From contig CAMBYA010000173.1 in NCBI GenBank assembly GCA_945872035.1, positions 1 to 5,815 of the forward strand: a DNA stretch of 5,815 bases, written 5' to 3'. Source of the stretch: Rhizobium sp. Q54. Lineage in GTDB: Bacteria; Pseudomonadota; Alphaproteobacteria; SMXS01. Below the pieces are notes generated by a model. It made no database searches. It was not told the DNA's origin and saw only the letters and a list, made by a program, of their open reading frames with translations. Position 1 is the stretch's first letter; each line of letters begins with the position of its first letter. Shown piece by piece: positions 5,534 to 5,815 of the stretch. The position numbers and the translations under genes are program-made.

Positions 5534-5553
5534 ATCTCCGCGTGCGCGGGGAT
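5534..5553. repeat. REP-like palindrome between folA and mrp; possible terminator
   Basis: ATCTCCGCG (5534-5542), TG, CGCGGGGAT (5545-5553): 9-nt arms, fully paired in plus-strand RNA with one U-G wobble, and with one mismatch on the minus strand. The flanking minus-strand text (CGTTATCCCCGCGCACGCGGAGATG) resembles the dispersed proteobacterial palindromes that read 'VIPAHA' when translated. It lies in the 60-bp gap of two convergent genes, where it could act as a terminator or mRNA-protecting stem. No T-tract follows on either strand. Confidence 0.5.
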
Positions 5554-5575
5554 AACGATGAAGTAGTTGAAATGT

Positions 5576-5815
5576 CTATTGAATGAACGAGATGCTCGGG
5601 CTTTTGCGTCCCGCATCCGCGCCGATCTTTGCCGCGACCTTGCTGGCGATCTCCATGTAGGCCTTCGCGTGCGGGCCGGTGGGGTCCTTGACGACGATGG
5701 GCGTGCCCGCATCCGAGGTTTCGCGGATCGCCATGTGCAGCGGGATTTCGCCGAGGAAGTCGACGCCCAGCTTTTCCGCCTCGGCGCGGGCGCCGCCATG
5801 GCCGAAGATATGGGA
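5576..5815 (-). CDS. mrp: Mrp/ApbC-family P-loop ATPase, C-terminal part (runs off the right edge)
   Basis: Iron-sulfur cluster carrier/assembly ATPase of the Mrp/NBP35 group (ParA/MinD-like fold), cytosolic. Seen: the last 79 codons, open at 5815 and ending TAG at 5578-5576. IFGHGGARAEAEKLGVDFLG (3-22) is the conserved stretch that follows the cluster-binding CxxC in this family. IPLHMAIRETSDAGTPIVV (24-42) matches the family's PLHxxIRExxDxGxP block. A hydrophobic helix YMEIASKVAAKIG (53-65) and a short tail ending SISFIQ, like E. coli Mrp GEISFRAV, close the protein. The Walker A motif and the CxxC lie outside the window. It is convergent with folA. An open frame on the same strand but a different phase (5485-5799) is its shadow. 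Assignment is firm despite truncation. Confidence 0.9.
   Translation of the reverse strand, partial: SHIFGHGGARAEAEKLGVDFLGEIPLHMAIRETSDAGTPIVVKDPTGPHAKAYMEIASKVAAKIGADAGRKSPSISFIQ

Noticed and set aside
5534..5553. Resemblance to a type I-E CRISPR repeat (CGCGGGGATAACG)
   Set aside because: There is only one copy, with no regularly spaced second repeat, no spacers and no cas genes in the window. A REP-like palindrome explains it better.

Overview
This is a 5.8-kb, high-GC chromosomal window that looks alphaproteobacterial. The strongest evidence is a two-piece, circularly permuted tmRNA gene, an alphaproteobacterial-type SspB adaptor ending in a LDxFRK-like ClpX-binding tail, and CTATAT-like -10 elements. 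I cannot resolve the genus from the sequence. Most genes are housekeeping, plus one small metal-resistance operon.

Layout, left to right. On the minus strand (1-2688), three genes read leftward: sspB (ClpXP adaptor), then a class I iron-sulfur fumarase (fumA-like), then the first 141 codons of class II fumarase fumC, which runs off the left edge. On the plus strand (2770-3808), a SmtB/CzrA-type ArsR metal sensor overlaps by ATGA a short His-rich cation-diffusion-facilitator-like transporter. A near copy of the classic SmtB operator lies over the promoter and start codon of the sensor. On the minus strand (about 3825-4111) lies ssrA. Its acceptor half comes first (CCA end at 4030), then a 28-nt spacer, then the coding half starting at 4001. 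It encodes the degradation tag ANDNEAFAVAA followed by TAA TAA. On the plus strand (4167-5515), a promoter drives thyA and folA, which also overlap by ATGA. On the minus strand (5576-5815) is the C-terminal 79 residues of an Mrp/ApbC-type P-loop ATPase. A REP-like palindrome separates it from folA.

How the genes work together. ThyA turns dUMP into dTMP and oxidises methylene-THF to DHF, and FolA reduces the DHF back to THF. The two fumarases catalyse the same TCA step with oxygen-sensitive (Fe-S) and oxygen-stable chemistry. Mrp-type proteins handle Fe-S clusters, but its proximity here need not be functional. tmRNA tags stalled nascent chains with a peptide that SspB should recognise and deliver to ClpXP. 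The tag-writing RNA and the tag-reading adaptor lie about 1.1 kb apart, with the metal operon between them. The ArsR sensor should derepress its own operon when Zn(II) or a similar metal binds.

No wholly new system is evident. The points most worth a second look are the tmRNA gene, which protein-only annotation would miss; the operator over the arsR start codon; the transporter with a Cys-containing metal site and no C-terminal domain; and the palindromes around the ssrA promoter and downstream of folA.
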